From contig JAULJL010000015.1 in NCBI GenBank assembly GCA_030761205.1, positions 14,451,501-14,515,500 of the forward strand: a DNA stretch of 64,000 nucleotides, written 5' to 3'. The DNA is from Fremontodendron californicum. Its lineage: Eukaryota > Streptophyta > Magnoliopsida > Malvales > Malvaceae. The position numbers and the translations under genes are program-made. The notes below the pieces were generated by a model, which saw only the letters and a list, made by a program, of their open reading frames with translations, made no database searches and was not told where the DNA came from. Numbering within the stretch: the first letter of the stretch is position 1; each line of letters begins with the position of its first letter. Below, in pieces: positions 42,752-53,228 of the stretch.

Positions 42752-43142
42752 GGACTAGTTTAGCATTTTTGTTGAAAAAAATTGGGTTGAAAAAAATTTG
42801 AATTGAAAAAAATGTATTTAAAAAGCGTGGTGAAAAACTGTGATTTAAAAACTTTTAAGTGTTTAGCATTGCTGTGAAAAAATGTTGTAAAAAATTGAAA
42901 TATAAAAAAAAAATGTTTAAAATAATAAAAGTGTAGAGATATGAGGATAATAAAGTCATTTTATCCAAAAGTCAACTTTTAAAGCTCAAAAACTATATTT
43001 TTTTTTGCTTTTTGGTTTGGCTTTTCAAACCATGATTTCAACTGCAGAAGTTAAATTTTTTTATCTGTTTAGTATTCCGTTTGCGGTGAAAAGCAACTTT
43101 TGACCTCAAAAACTGTGCTAGAAACAATGCTAAATGAAGCTT
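42752..43142. mobile_element. Short TIR element (MITE)
   Basis: Left end GGACTAGTTTAGCATT and right end, reversed, AAGCTTCATTTAGCATT share an inverted TTTAGCATT. Internal inverted blocks such as AGTGTTTAGCATTGCTGTGA also occur. The length of about 390 bp fits a MITE. A target duplication was not resolved. Confidence 0.4.
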
Positions 43143-43319
43143 TAGAGTTTTAAAGGTTATTTTTAATGAGATATCACCGAAAAATTCACCGTCAATGTAT
43201 AAAATTATAAACTGACATCAAATACAAACTCTATTTTTATTTGAATTTAGTGTTCCTTTTACCATACAATCTTCCCAAAACACAATTTCTATCTTCACCT
43301 CTAATCAATGCCAAATTTA

Positions 43320-44700
43320 GCTCAAGCTTAAGAGATATCATATGACCAATCAAGTAAGCTATAAATGAACCGAGCCTAGCTTTGGCTTGCTCAAGCTCTT
43401 CTCGGTATAAATTTTAACGAGCAGAAGTAATTATCGAGCTTTTACCGATCAAGTTTCAATATATGCGTTTAAGCTCTGCTCTACTCGACTAAATTAACCG
43501 AGCTCGAAGCCGAACACAAGTGTTAATCGAACTTCATTCACGAGCCTTTAAAATTGGTTTAAAAAATAAACTTGAAAAGCCAGAACCTGTTAACGACCTA
43601 CATAAGCAGCTGGTCACGCTATAGCTTAAATGGCTAATAGCATGGGTTCTATAGGGTAATAAAAGGAGACAAAGCTATTTATAGAGAAATTAATATACCT
43701 TCCTGCCTCTGCCTCTGGTTTTTAGGGATTTGGTTGAAAGAGTTGAAACAAAATTCTTCTCTATTAAACCCATAAGACCCCCAAGCCTGGTGGGCCCAAA
43801 CGGACTATTAAGCCCAGCAGTATGATGGTTAGGCCTGATAGATTCACCAAACTTCGTGCCGACCTGTGCTCGTCGTACTTAAACTACTAGGCGACCTTTA
43901 TTGTTAGACGAACCCTACCACCTATCACGTCAAAGAATCACGTGGCTTCTCTAGCAGCCGCTTAGTCTGTTACATCGCCGTTCATCACCTCAAGGCCCAC
44001 GTGGGATCTCGACCACCTTTACCCTTCGAGCGACCTCTCTCGCTCGTCACCTCAAAGGACCACATGACATTCCCGACAACCGCTTTACTTGTCATTTCGT
44101 TGCCTGTCACTTCAAGACCCATGAGAGACCTCGACCACTTGTACCAGCTCAAGCTCCACCACGTGGCACACAGCGACCCGTCAACAAAAACTATAAATAG
44201 ACCTTCTAAGATCAACTAAATCTCTCTAAGATATTCCCACTACAAAAAATCATCATTGTTGCTCTGTCTCTCTTCTTCCCCTAGACTTAGGATCATTCAA
44301 CACTAAAAACACCATCAACATTCTCCAACATCTTTAACTCGTATATTGTTTATTTTTAAACATATAAATAATATATCTACAATAATATTTTTGAAAACAT
44401 TAAGGAAGATTTTTAATATATGCTAAGTGTATTTTTCATTGATATTAATATAAAATTATGATTAAAATCTTGTTAAAAGGTATTTATACATAAGTAGCTA
44501 ACTTATAAGGAACAGAAATAAATATAATTAAAGTTTTTTAGTAAATTTGTTCATTAATTTTAAATAAATTTGTTCGTAACTAAAAAGAAGTTGAATTCAT
44601 TTTTATTTGTGTTCGACTTGTTTATTAAATGAACGTTAAAATTTTATTTAAACTTGTTCGTTTAATAATAAACTTAAATCAAACTTATTCACGAATAATT
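43320..44700. repeat. MITE-like repeat interrupted by an LTR-like block
   Basis: The outer parts (43320-43600 and about 44500-44710) are rich in GAGCTCGA and TTCGTTTA-type motifs typical of short hAT-like repeats. The middle (about 43740-44345) is GC-richer with CACGTGG boxes, then AACTATAAATAGACCTTC and a CT-rich leader, resembling a promoter-bearing LTR. The LTR ends are not resolved, and the open frames on both strands around 44000-44200 have no features of real proteins. Confidence 0.35.
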
Positions 44701-45114
44701 CATGGAATTTTGTTCTGCATTTACAGCCGTACAATAAAGGCTAGCATTGTTCTACTTCTAACTTCACGTTCTCAATTCACTTTATGTCCCCTTCACTTTT
44801 ATTCAACTTTATTTATATACCCTTGGAATCAACCACTCAAATACATATTTTGATGTTCATATTGGTCATTACACTCTTCCTAAATGTTATGGCACATGCT
44901 TCATTAAAGAATGCTTTGTATCGGGTGAAAATATTATGTAATTAATATTCTTAAAATATATTTTTAGACACTCACTAATAAATTTTTTTTTAAAAATTGC
45001 CTGAGCCTCAAAATTAGTTGCAAGTAAACTTGTCGGGATCAGGTACACAGGTTAATTACTGTATGGACTGGCCTAATTAATTCCAATCGAGTTTAGGCAT
45101 ATATCAAAATTCTA

Positions 45115-45655
45115 TAGTCTATACTAAACCTCTTTAAGATTCGGATTATTCGATCAAGCTCGTTCAATATTTAAAAGAGTTTAAACAAAAAATTTAAGCT
45201 CAAAATATGAGTTTGGACAAAAAAAATGAGGTCCGTTTAAAAAATAGGTAGGCCCTTGATTCCAACGATCAAGCTCAAGTCCGGCTCGGTTCGTTTTTCA
45301 TTTATATAATATATTATGTAATTTATATCATATAAAGAATAAATATATATATATATAATATTATAGTGAAAAGATTTAAAAATATGTTAAGTTATCCATG
45401 TTTTAGAATTTAATAAAAAAACAATCAGATAAAATTACTAAAAATAAATAAAAAATAATATATTTGTTTAATTTTTTTTTAAAAAAATAATATAGACGAG
45501 CATAAATGGGTTTTGACTATCCATTTATAAATATGGACGGACTTTGGCAGAATTTGAGACTCATATTTTGGGCCGAGCCGGGCTTAGACAAGTATATGTA
45601 CTATTGATACCATACTTAAGTTTGATCCGACCTGACCCATGAATACCTCTAGTCT
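45115..45655 (-). repeat. Dispersed repeat, copy B (inverted relative to 46802)
   Basis: On the minus strand it reads ATGGGTCAGGTCGGATCAAA, CTTGTCTAAGCCCGGCTCGG and ATATGAG, in the same order as the copy at 46802-47355. It is a non-coding repeat of about 540 bp, probably a non-autonomous DNA element. Confidence 0.55.
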
Positions 45656-45929
45656 ATACTCATGAAATCTTATTTCCACATAAAATATTATTATATTAAT
45701 GATAAATAATATATTTGAAAAATATTAATCTCAAAATCTAACATCTATAACAACTAGCCCCAAATTCAATGAGAGAAGAGAATTTTGGATTTTGGATCAA
45801 GGGTTAATTGATATATATAAAATCAACTACACAAAGTCCTTTGGTGCCGACACATGTTTTTTTTTTTTTTAGAAAGAAAAGAAAGGAAAGAGAAAAAAAA
45901 AAAAAAAAGAGCGAAGAAAGAAAAAGAAA

Positions 45930-46450
45930 AAAATGAGAAAATTTTGTGTATTCGTGTTATTTTTTCATGTGTTTAAAATATTATAAATTTTTATACGTTA
46001 ATAATTCGTTTATTTATATTTTGACACGTTAGTGTATTCGCATCGTATTCATGTTATTTTTTGTGTTGTTTTTTAATTATTTTTTCTATGTAATGTTCGT
46101 GTCGTATTTCCATTCATTTCATATTTTGCATAGTTTGTAATTGTGATTCAATTTAGAGAAAAATTTGTATTTGTGTCGTATCTCAATTCATGACATATTT
46201 TGCATAATTTTTTATAGTGATTCAATTTAGAAAAAAAAATTTGTGTGTTCGTGTTATTTTTTGGTGTGTTCAAAGTATTATAAATTTATATAATTTTTTA
46301 CACGTTAATAATTCATTTTATATAAATTTTGAAACGTTCAAGTATTCGTGTCCTGTTTATATTATTTTTCGAGTAGTGCCGTGTTTTAATTATTGTCTCA
46401 GATTGTTTTGTGTCTGTCTCAATTCATCACATATTTTGCCTAATTTATCA
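45930..46450. repeat. CGTGTT-rich repeat family, copies in + orientation
   Basis: Units of roughly 200 bp contain TTCGTGTTATTTTT, AAAGTATTATAAATTTATAT, TTTTACACGTTAATAATTC and CATATTTTGCATAATTTATC. The same units occur at 48500-49490 and, reversed, at 61970-62860 and 63180-63350. Non-coding; origin unknown. Confidence 0.6.
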
Positions 46451-46801
46451 TAATGATTCAATTTTAATTCTAAATTCATTTACTTAAAATTTTAAAATAT
46501 AAAAAATTATTTAAATAAATGATAATTATTTAATATGATTCAAATTAAATTTATTTATGATTATTAATTTAATTAAAAATTTATAATTTTTTTTTTAAAA
46601 AAGAAAAGCGAAACGGGGAAGAATTCTAATACCTTTTAAAACCAAGCTCAAATTTCGAGTTTTTTTATCCATTTACATATTAATTTATTATCAAAATAAA
46701 ATATTATTTTATATTAATATCTTCAAATTAAATTTAAATAAAATATATTATTTATCGGGACTCAAATTTAAAAATGAAAAACTTAACAGTGCTTCATAAT
46801 T

Positions 46802-47355
46802 AGAGATGTCCATGGGTCGAACCGGATTAGGTTCGGGTCGGGCTTATGTATGGTGGCAACATTATATATACTTGCCTAAGTCCGGCTCGACCTGAAATAT
46901 GAGCTCAAATTTTGTCCAAATCTGTCCATATTTATAAATGAATAACACAAACCCGTTTAGGCCCGCCCATATTAGTTTTTTTCTAAAAAAATTAAAAATT
47001 AAAAATATATATTTTATTTAATCTTTAATAATTTTATATTTTTTATTAATTTTTTAAACATGAACAACTTAACATATTTTTTAATGTTTACACTATAATA
47101 TTATATATATTTAATCTTTATATGATATAAATTACATAATATATATAAATAAAAATAATATATTTTTTAATTAGAAAACAGGCCGATCTCGGGTTTTGAA
47201 TGTTGGAGTCAAGGTCCGGCCAATTTTTTAAACGGGTCTCATTTTTTGCATAAGCCCATTTTCGGACCTAATATTTTTGTCCAAATCCTCTCAAATACCA
47301 AGCAGACCTTCGGGTTTGGACAAATAGTCCAAACCTTGGTCAGGTCGATTGGTAA
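46802..47355 (+). repeat. Dispersed repeat, copy A
   Basis: It starts AGAGATGTCCATGGGTCG and ends CTTGGTCAGGTCGATTGG, with TTGCCTAAGTCCGGCTCG and an AT-rich middle. The inverted relative lies at 45115-45655. No coding capacity. Confidence 0.55.
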
Positions 47356-48010
47356 TATTGATTAAAGACCTAGAATGATATTTAAAGAAAGAAAAATATA
47401 ATTAATGATTTTTTTTTATTTACTAAAATCAATACATTAAATATAGTTTTTAATCAATACCTATAAACACTGATTAATTGAATCTTTTAAAATTTTATAC
47501 GAAATTTTGCTTAGAATTGGAAAGAAAGTAGATTTAGTAATTTTGGACATGATATGATTATAAGATACGTGAAAAATATCTAAATTAAGATATAAAATAT
47601 GATAAGATACGAAAAAAATAATATGAACACGACATAAATAAATAAATATATCAAAAAATATATATATAATACAAATTATTAATGGGTGAAAATTTTTATA
47701 AATATAATTATGATATAAAAATATAGGGAAAATTATATTTACCTTCTAAAGTTTGATAAAAAATACACTTATCCCCCTAAGGTTTGAAAAATATCCACTT
47801 ACCCCCCAAGATTTTACATAAAATACACTAACCCCCTAAGGTATTATTTCTAGGTTAATTTTAAATGAAAAGACAAATATACCCTTTGTTAATTATTAAT
47901 TTTTTTTTTCTTTTTTTATTCAATTTTTTTAACTACAAAATTATTTTTAATTACAATCAAGTTAAATTATAATTAAATTATATTTTAATTCAAGTATATA
48001 TTTATATATT
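47356..48010. other. AT-rich intergenic DNA
   Basis: No gene is seen. A short stretch at 47735-47850 repeats CCCCTAAGGTTT-type motifs three times about 45 bp apart (ACTTATCCCCCTAAGG, ACTTACCCCCCAAG, ACTAACCCCCTAAGG), resembling part of a tandem-repeat MITE. Confidence 0.35.
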
Positions 48011-48019
48011 TTAAACTTA

Positions 48020-48217
48020 TGCTAACGTGGATTAGTTCAGTTGGTTGAATACTCATTAGCACTTTGGCAAGTATCAGGGTTCGAGTCCCACCAGCAGTTT
48101 TATTTGGTGGGTGATCTATATGTACCACTATTAGCCCTCATTGAGACCTGTGACATGTCTTGACCTTAAACTAACTAGTCTCCCCTTACCTAAACTTTTT
48201 TGTACAAAAAAAATAAA
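48020..48217 (+). mobile_element. tRNA-derived SINE with 9-bp target duplication
   Basis: The tRNA-like head has an A box (TTAGTTCAGTTGG) and a nearly perfect B box (GGTTCGAGTCC), then a tRNA-unrelated body with TAGCCCTCATTGAGACC and an A-rich tail. TTAAACTTA flanks it at 48011-48019 and 48218-48226. The B box and duplication are better kept than in the SINE at 8681, and the bodies are unrelated, so it belongs to another family. Confidence 0.85.
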
Positions 48218-48305
48218 TTAAACTTACCTTTAATTTAATTCCATTAGATAAATTTTACATTTTTTGAAGCAAATTTAGGCTATTCACATCTTAACTTTTT
48301 TTTCC

Positions 48306-48495
48306 TTGAAAGAAAGAAAGAAAGAAAGAAAGAGAAAGAAAGAAAGAAAGGAAGAGAGAGATAGAGAGAGAGAGAGAGAGAAGAAGAAGAAGAAGAAGAA
48401 GAAGAAGAAGAAGAAGAAGAAGAAGAAGAAGAAGAAGAAGAAGAAGAAAAAGAAAAAAAAAAAAAAAAAAGAAAAAAAAAAGAAAGAGAAAAAAT
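48306..48495 (+). repeat. Compound purine microsatellite
   Basis: An uninterrupted purine run of about 190 bases: GAAA units, then GA, then about 24 GAA units, then A-rich. The lysine-rich frame across it is an artefact of the repeat. Confidence 0.9.
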
Positions 48496-48499
48496 AAAA

Positions 48500-49490
48500 A
48501 TTTGTGTTTGTGTTTTTTTTTTTTTGTATTTAAAGTATTATAAATTTATATAAATTTTTACATGTTAATACTTTGTTTTATGAATATTTTTAAATGTTCA
48601 TGTATCCATATCGTGTTTGTGTTATGTTTCGTGTTGTGTTTTACTTATTTTTTCTATGTTGTGTTCGTAAGTTAACGTGTTCGTGTTCGTTTTATTTTTT
48701 TTTCTTTTCAAAATATTATAAATTTATATAAATTTTTACACGTTAATAATTCATTTTATGTTTTCTTTTTACATGTTCGTATATTCGCGTCGTGTTCGTG
48801 TTATTTTTCGTGTTGTGTTTTAATTATTTTTCTACTTTATATTTTTGTCATGTCTTAATCTCATATTTTACATGGCTTGTCATTATGATTCAATTTAAAA
48901 AAAAAAAAAAAAATTGTGTGTTCGTATTGTATCTCAATTTATGACATATTTTGCATAATTTATCATAGTGATTCAATTTAATGAAGAAATTGTGTTTGTG
49001 ATATGTTCGTATTATTGTTTAGTATTTTCAAAGTATTATAAATTTATATAATTTTTTTACACGTTAATAATTAGTTTTACACGTTAATAACTCATATAAA
49101 CTCATATAAATTTATAAAAAAATTTACACGTTAATAATTCGTTTTATGTATATTTTTAGACGTTCGTATATTCGTGTCATGTTCATATTATTTTTTGTGT
49201 TCTGTTTTAATTATTTTTCGTATTGCATTCGTGTCATGTCTCAATTCATGACATATTTTACATAATTTATCGTAGTTATTCAATTTAGAGAAAAATTTAT
49301 ATGTTCGTGTTTGTTTTATTTTTTGTATTTTTAAATTATTAAAATTTATATAAAATTTTACACGTTAATAATTTATATAAAGTATTATAAATTTATATAT
49401 ATTTTTACATTTTTGTATTCGTGTCGTGTTCTTGTTATTTTTCATGTTGTGTTTTAATTATTTTTTTTTATGTTGAGTTCGTGTCGTGTC
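48500..49490. repeat. CGTGTT-rich repeat family, longest + array
   Basis: About four to five diverged units of the family at 45930-46450, each with TTACACGTTAATAATTC, GTGTTCGTGTTATTTTT and GTGTTTTAATTATTTTTC. No coding capacity. Confidence 0.6.
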
Positions 49491-49494
49491 TCAA

Positions 49495-51689
49495 GATCTG
49501 TTTGTTTCGTAGAAATTGGCTGCCAGAAAATATTTTCTGAAAAATATAACGATTTTACGAAAAAGTAAAGATTTTATGATGTTTGGATGACTTAATAAAA
49601 AATATTTTTCGTTGGTTATTTTCTGAAAAATCTACTTTTTTCAAATAACAACATTGACATAATTATTAAAATACTAAAAATTATTTATTATAAAAATATT
49701 AATATTTTTAAAAATAATATTTTAATAATAATGTTTAATATTTAAATAGAATATTAATATTAAATACTTAAAATAATAATATTTATTATTAAAATATTAA
49801 TTTATATTAATATTTAAATATTTTAATAATTATTAAAATAATATTTCTATTATTATAAAATATATTATTTCTAGTTTTTCAAATAGTAATATTGACATAA
49901 ATATTAAATATTAAAATATTAATAAAATAATATTTCTATTAATATAATTATGATTAAAATATTATTTATACTTTTTTCAAATAGTAATATGGCATAAAAT
50001 ATTTATTATTAAAATATAAAAAAATATTAATTATAAATTAAAAACATTAATTTTTAATATTAATATTTCAAATAGTTATATTTTAATAATAATATTTAAT
50101 ACTAAATATTATATTGATATTAAATATTTAGAATAACATTATTTATTACTAAAACATTAATTGTATTAATATTTTAAAATATTTAAAGTAATCTAATAAT
50201 AATTAAAATATTATTTAATATTTATACTATTAAAATAATAATATTTTATACTAAAAACATTTATTATTAAATCTTTATAAAGTACAATTTATATATATAT
50301 TTATTACTAAAATAGTAATATAAAAACATTTTTCAATAAAATATTAGAAATACTATTTTAAAATTTACAATATTGATAATGTTATAGTTTATTATTAAAA
50401 TAATAATTTTGTTATATGAAATAATAATATTTATTAAATATACGAATCGTCAAATCTATCACATTTGAGCCTTTATGTAAGAAGCTTAAGAAAACACTTA
50501 TGGGCCCACCTTAGAGCAAGGAAAAAATTTAAATTCATACATGGTGGTAGTAGGATTAGTCAATTTTAGGCACGAAGGTAATGCAAGTAGCAAAAATCTG
50601 GGTCAAGGATCACTGTCACAGACTCAAAATGATAGGATATTGATTTCTTCGAGTTATAAATGAATCAGAATGATACAAACAGAAGAAAAATACTTTTTTT
50701 TCCCTATGTGTTAAATGAGTAAAATAATAAAAAAAAACTTTTATATTCAGTAATGCTATTGTAAAAGCGTAAACTATGGCAGTACTTTATAAGTCTTTAA
50801 CTTAGCTTAGTCGTAAACATGAATTAAGGTTCAGATAAAAATCCTAAATTAAATCTTTAATGTTCCTACTAAAAGAAATTAATATGAATATTTAATTCAA
50901 TAATTGATGCATAATATTTACTCAAATTATATTTAGGGTTGAGTAAAAAAAAATCGAAAATTAATTCGAACCGTAATATTCGATTTGGTTTTAGTTTGGT
51001 TTTTATTGAATTCGGTTTGGATAATAATTAGACTTATTCAATTTGGTTTTTGATTCACAAGTTAAAAAACATAATTATTCAAATCGAACCAAATTCAATT
51101 TTTAATTATTTTTATTCTTAATAATATTAAAATAAATATTTTATTTTTAATTAACAAAAAATACTGTAAAATACTATAAAAAGATAAATTTTAAAAAAAA
51201 TGATGAACCAAACCGTTCAAACCGATGGAATTTAGTTCAAATCTATTCCATTAAAAATATTATTCAATTCAAGTTTTTAAAAATTAAAATAAACAAATTA
51301 ATAGTAATTTTTATTCAAAACCAAACCAAACGGAATAATTATCACCTAATTGTATCGGAGTTTAGAGTTTACCTGTAATAAAAAACGTGTACTTAGAATA
51401 TCTAACAGACTTTGAAAGTCTTCCAACCGGACCAACCCTATGTACCTCTTCTCACACGCTTTAGTTTAGGGAATATAATATTAATGATGGTCCAACATTT
51501 AATATTTTTTTTTTTTTTTTGAATTCTATCATTTGATTTTTCGATTTTTCTCTCATCTACCTTGACTAAAAGAAAAAGAAATAAAAGACCCTAATCTTTT
51601 CTCTTTCTACAAACATATCAAAAATCAAAACATTTTCCCTGCAGCTTCTTCTTTTTTATGCTAACCCCAGCTAGGCCAATTATGAATTA
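49495..51689. other. Very AT-rich intergenic DNA with short repeats
   Basis: No gene is seen. From 49660 to 50440 short AAATATTAATATT blocks recur, probably inside a decayed MITE that starts near 49498 with GATCTGTTTGTTTCG. Around 50940-51340 an inverted AATTCGAACC / GGTTTGG-rich block resembles another short hAT-type element. Bases 51430-51690 are ordinary sequence. Confidence 0.4.
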
Positions 51690-53148
51690 GGGTCCATTTG
51701 GATGGGAGTTGAGATTGATTCCGGTGAGATTAAAAACAACGGTGGAAATTAGATTAGTTACTGTAGCGGTGAGATTGGATACTATAGCAGTAAAATTAAA
51801 ATCAATGGTGGGATATGTGTTTGGATTCAAAAGTAACGTGATGGTGAAATGAGAATGAAAATGACCATTAAGAACATTAATGTAAGAATATCTTGATAAA
51901 TTATTTTTATATATATTTTAATTATGTTTAAAATTTAAAAATTAAACATATATTATTTTATATATTTAAATAAATATTTTAATTAACTAACTAATAATTA
52001 TATAAATATATAAATTTATTTATTATATTAAATGAATAAAAAAATTAAAAATTATTAAATAAAAATTAATAAAATGAAAACAAAATAATTTAACTTTTTT
52101 AAATAAAAAATGAAATTAAAAATTTTAGTAAACTAAAATATAAATTTTAAAAATTTTGGTAAAATAAAAAAATTTATTTATTATATAATTATATATATTT
52201 ATTTATCATTTTAAATAAATAAATAATCTTAAATAAAAAATAAAAAAAAAAGATAAAAAAAGAAAAACAACTCTAGTTGGAGCAATGGCACGGTGGAAAG
52301 AGCTCCACCGTGCCATCCCCCTGTTATCCAAATAGGGGGCAATGTGTTTAGACCCTAAAAAGGGTCCAAAACACACTGAATAGTGCACAATCGGTGTGCC
52401 AAATAAAGCCTCAGACCCACTATGGATATAAACGTAGCACCAGTGCGATCCGATTAGGACATTTTTTGACTCAAATCGGGCCGCAAGTGTTTGGAAGACA
52501 TGCCACCCGCACGGTGAGCATGCTTTCACCGTGCTGGTGACTTTATTTCCAGTGGAGCTATGAAGCTCTAATGGATGAAAATGCCCTCCAATGGGGGAGG
52601 GCATTTTCATACTTTAACCCTTTTTTTTTACTTTATGTGAATAGTATAGGGACATTTTTGTCCCTGCCACTTGATTTTTTTTATTTTTATTTAAAAATAA
52701 AATAATTTTTAATTTAATATAATATAATAAATAAATTTTATTATTATATAATAAATTAATAAACATATATTTTATTATTATATAATTGATATGATTAATT
52801 AAAAATAATTAATTACATAAATAAAAAAAATATTATTTTTAAAATTTATTCAATTTTTAAAATTATTTATTTAAAATTCTTTTATTTTAATTTTTTTATT
52901 AATTTATTTTTTAACATGAATATTATTTTAATTATTATCTAACAAAAATATAATTTTAATATATATATATATATAATGGTCATTTTATCTTCTCACTATA
53001 ATTTATCTCACCGCTACCGTTGCTTTTGAATCCAAACACATATCTCACCGTTATAGTATCCAATCTCACCACTATAGTAATTAATCTCATCTCGATTGTT
53101 ATTTTTAATCTTACCGAAATTAATCTCACCACATATCCAAATAGATGC
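51690..53148. mobile_element. PIF/Harbinger-type element 80 bp upstream of second receptor gene
   Basis: Inverted terminal repeats of about 150 bp begin GGGTCCATTTGGATGGG at left and, reversed, GCATCTATTTGGATATG at right, both continuing GTGAGATT...ACTATAG and TGTTTGGATTCAAAAG. TTA flanks both ends (51687-51689, 53149-53151), the 3-bp duplication of PIF/Harbinger. The 1,459-bp element has no transposase; its middle (52270-52610) is GC-rich with small palindromes such as CACGGTGGAAAGAGCTCCAC. The minus-strand frame there has no protein features. Confidence 0.8.
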
Positions 53149-53228
53149 TTACTCAATGGGAATCATATACACTATCTACTTTGATTTGTAATTAAAAAAT
53201 CTAATTTCTCATCTTCTGCCCTCGCCGG

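Noticed and set aside
43985..44219. Overlapping frames on both strands in a GC-richer block
   Set aside because: They lie in an LTR-like promoter region; the openness reflects base composition, and no motif is present.
48306..48497. 63-residue lysine-rich open frame
   Set aside because: It is a translated purine microsatellite, not a gene.
52206..52610. 134-residue minus-strand frame
   Set aside because: It is the GC-rich middle of a PIF-type MITE, has no recognisable domain and is not open in the related element at 7400.
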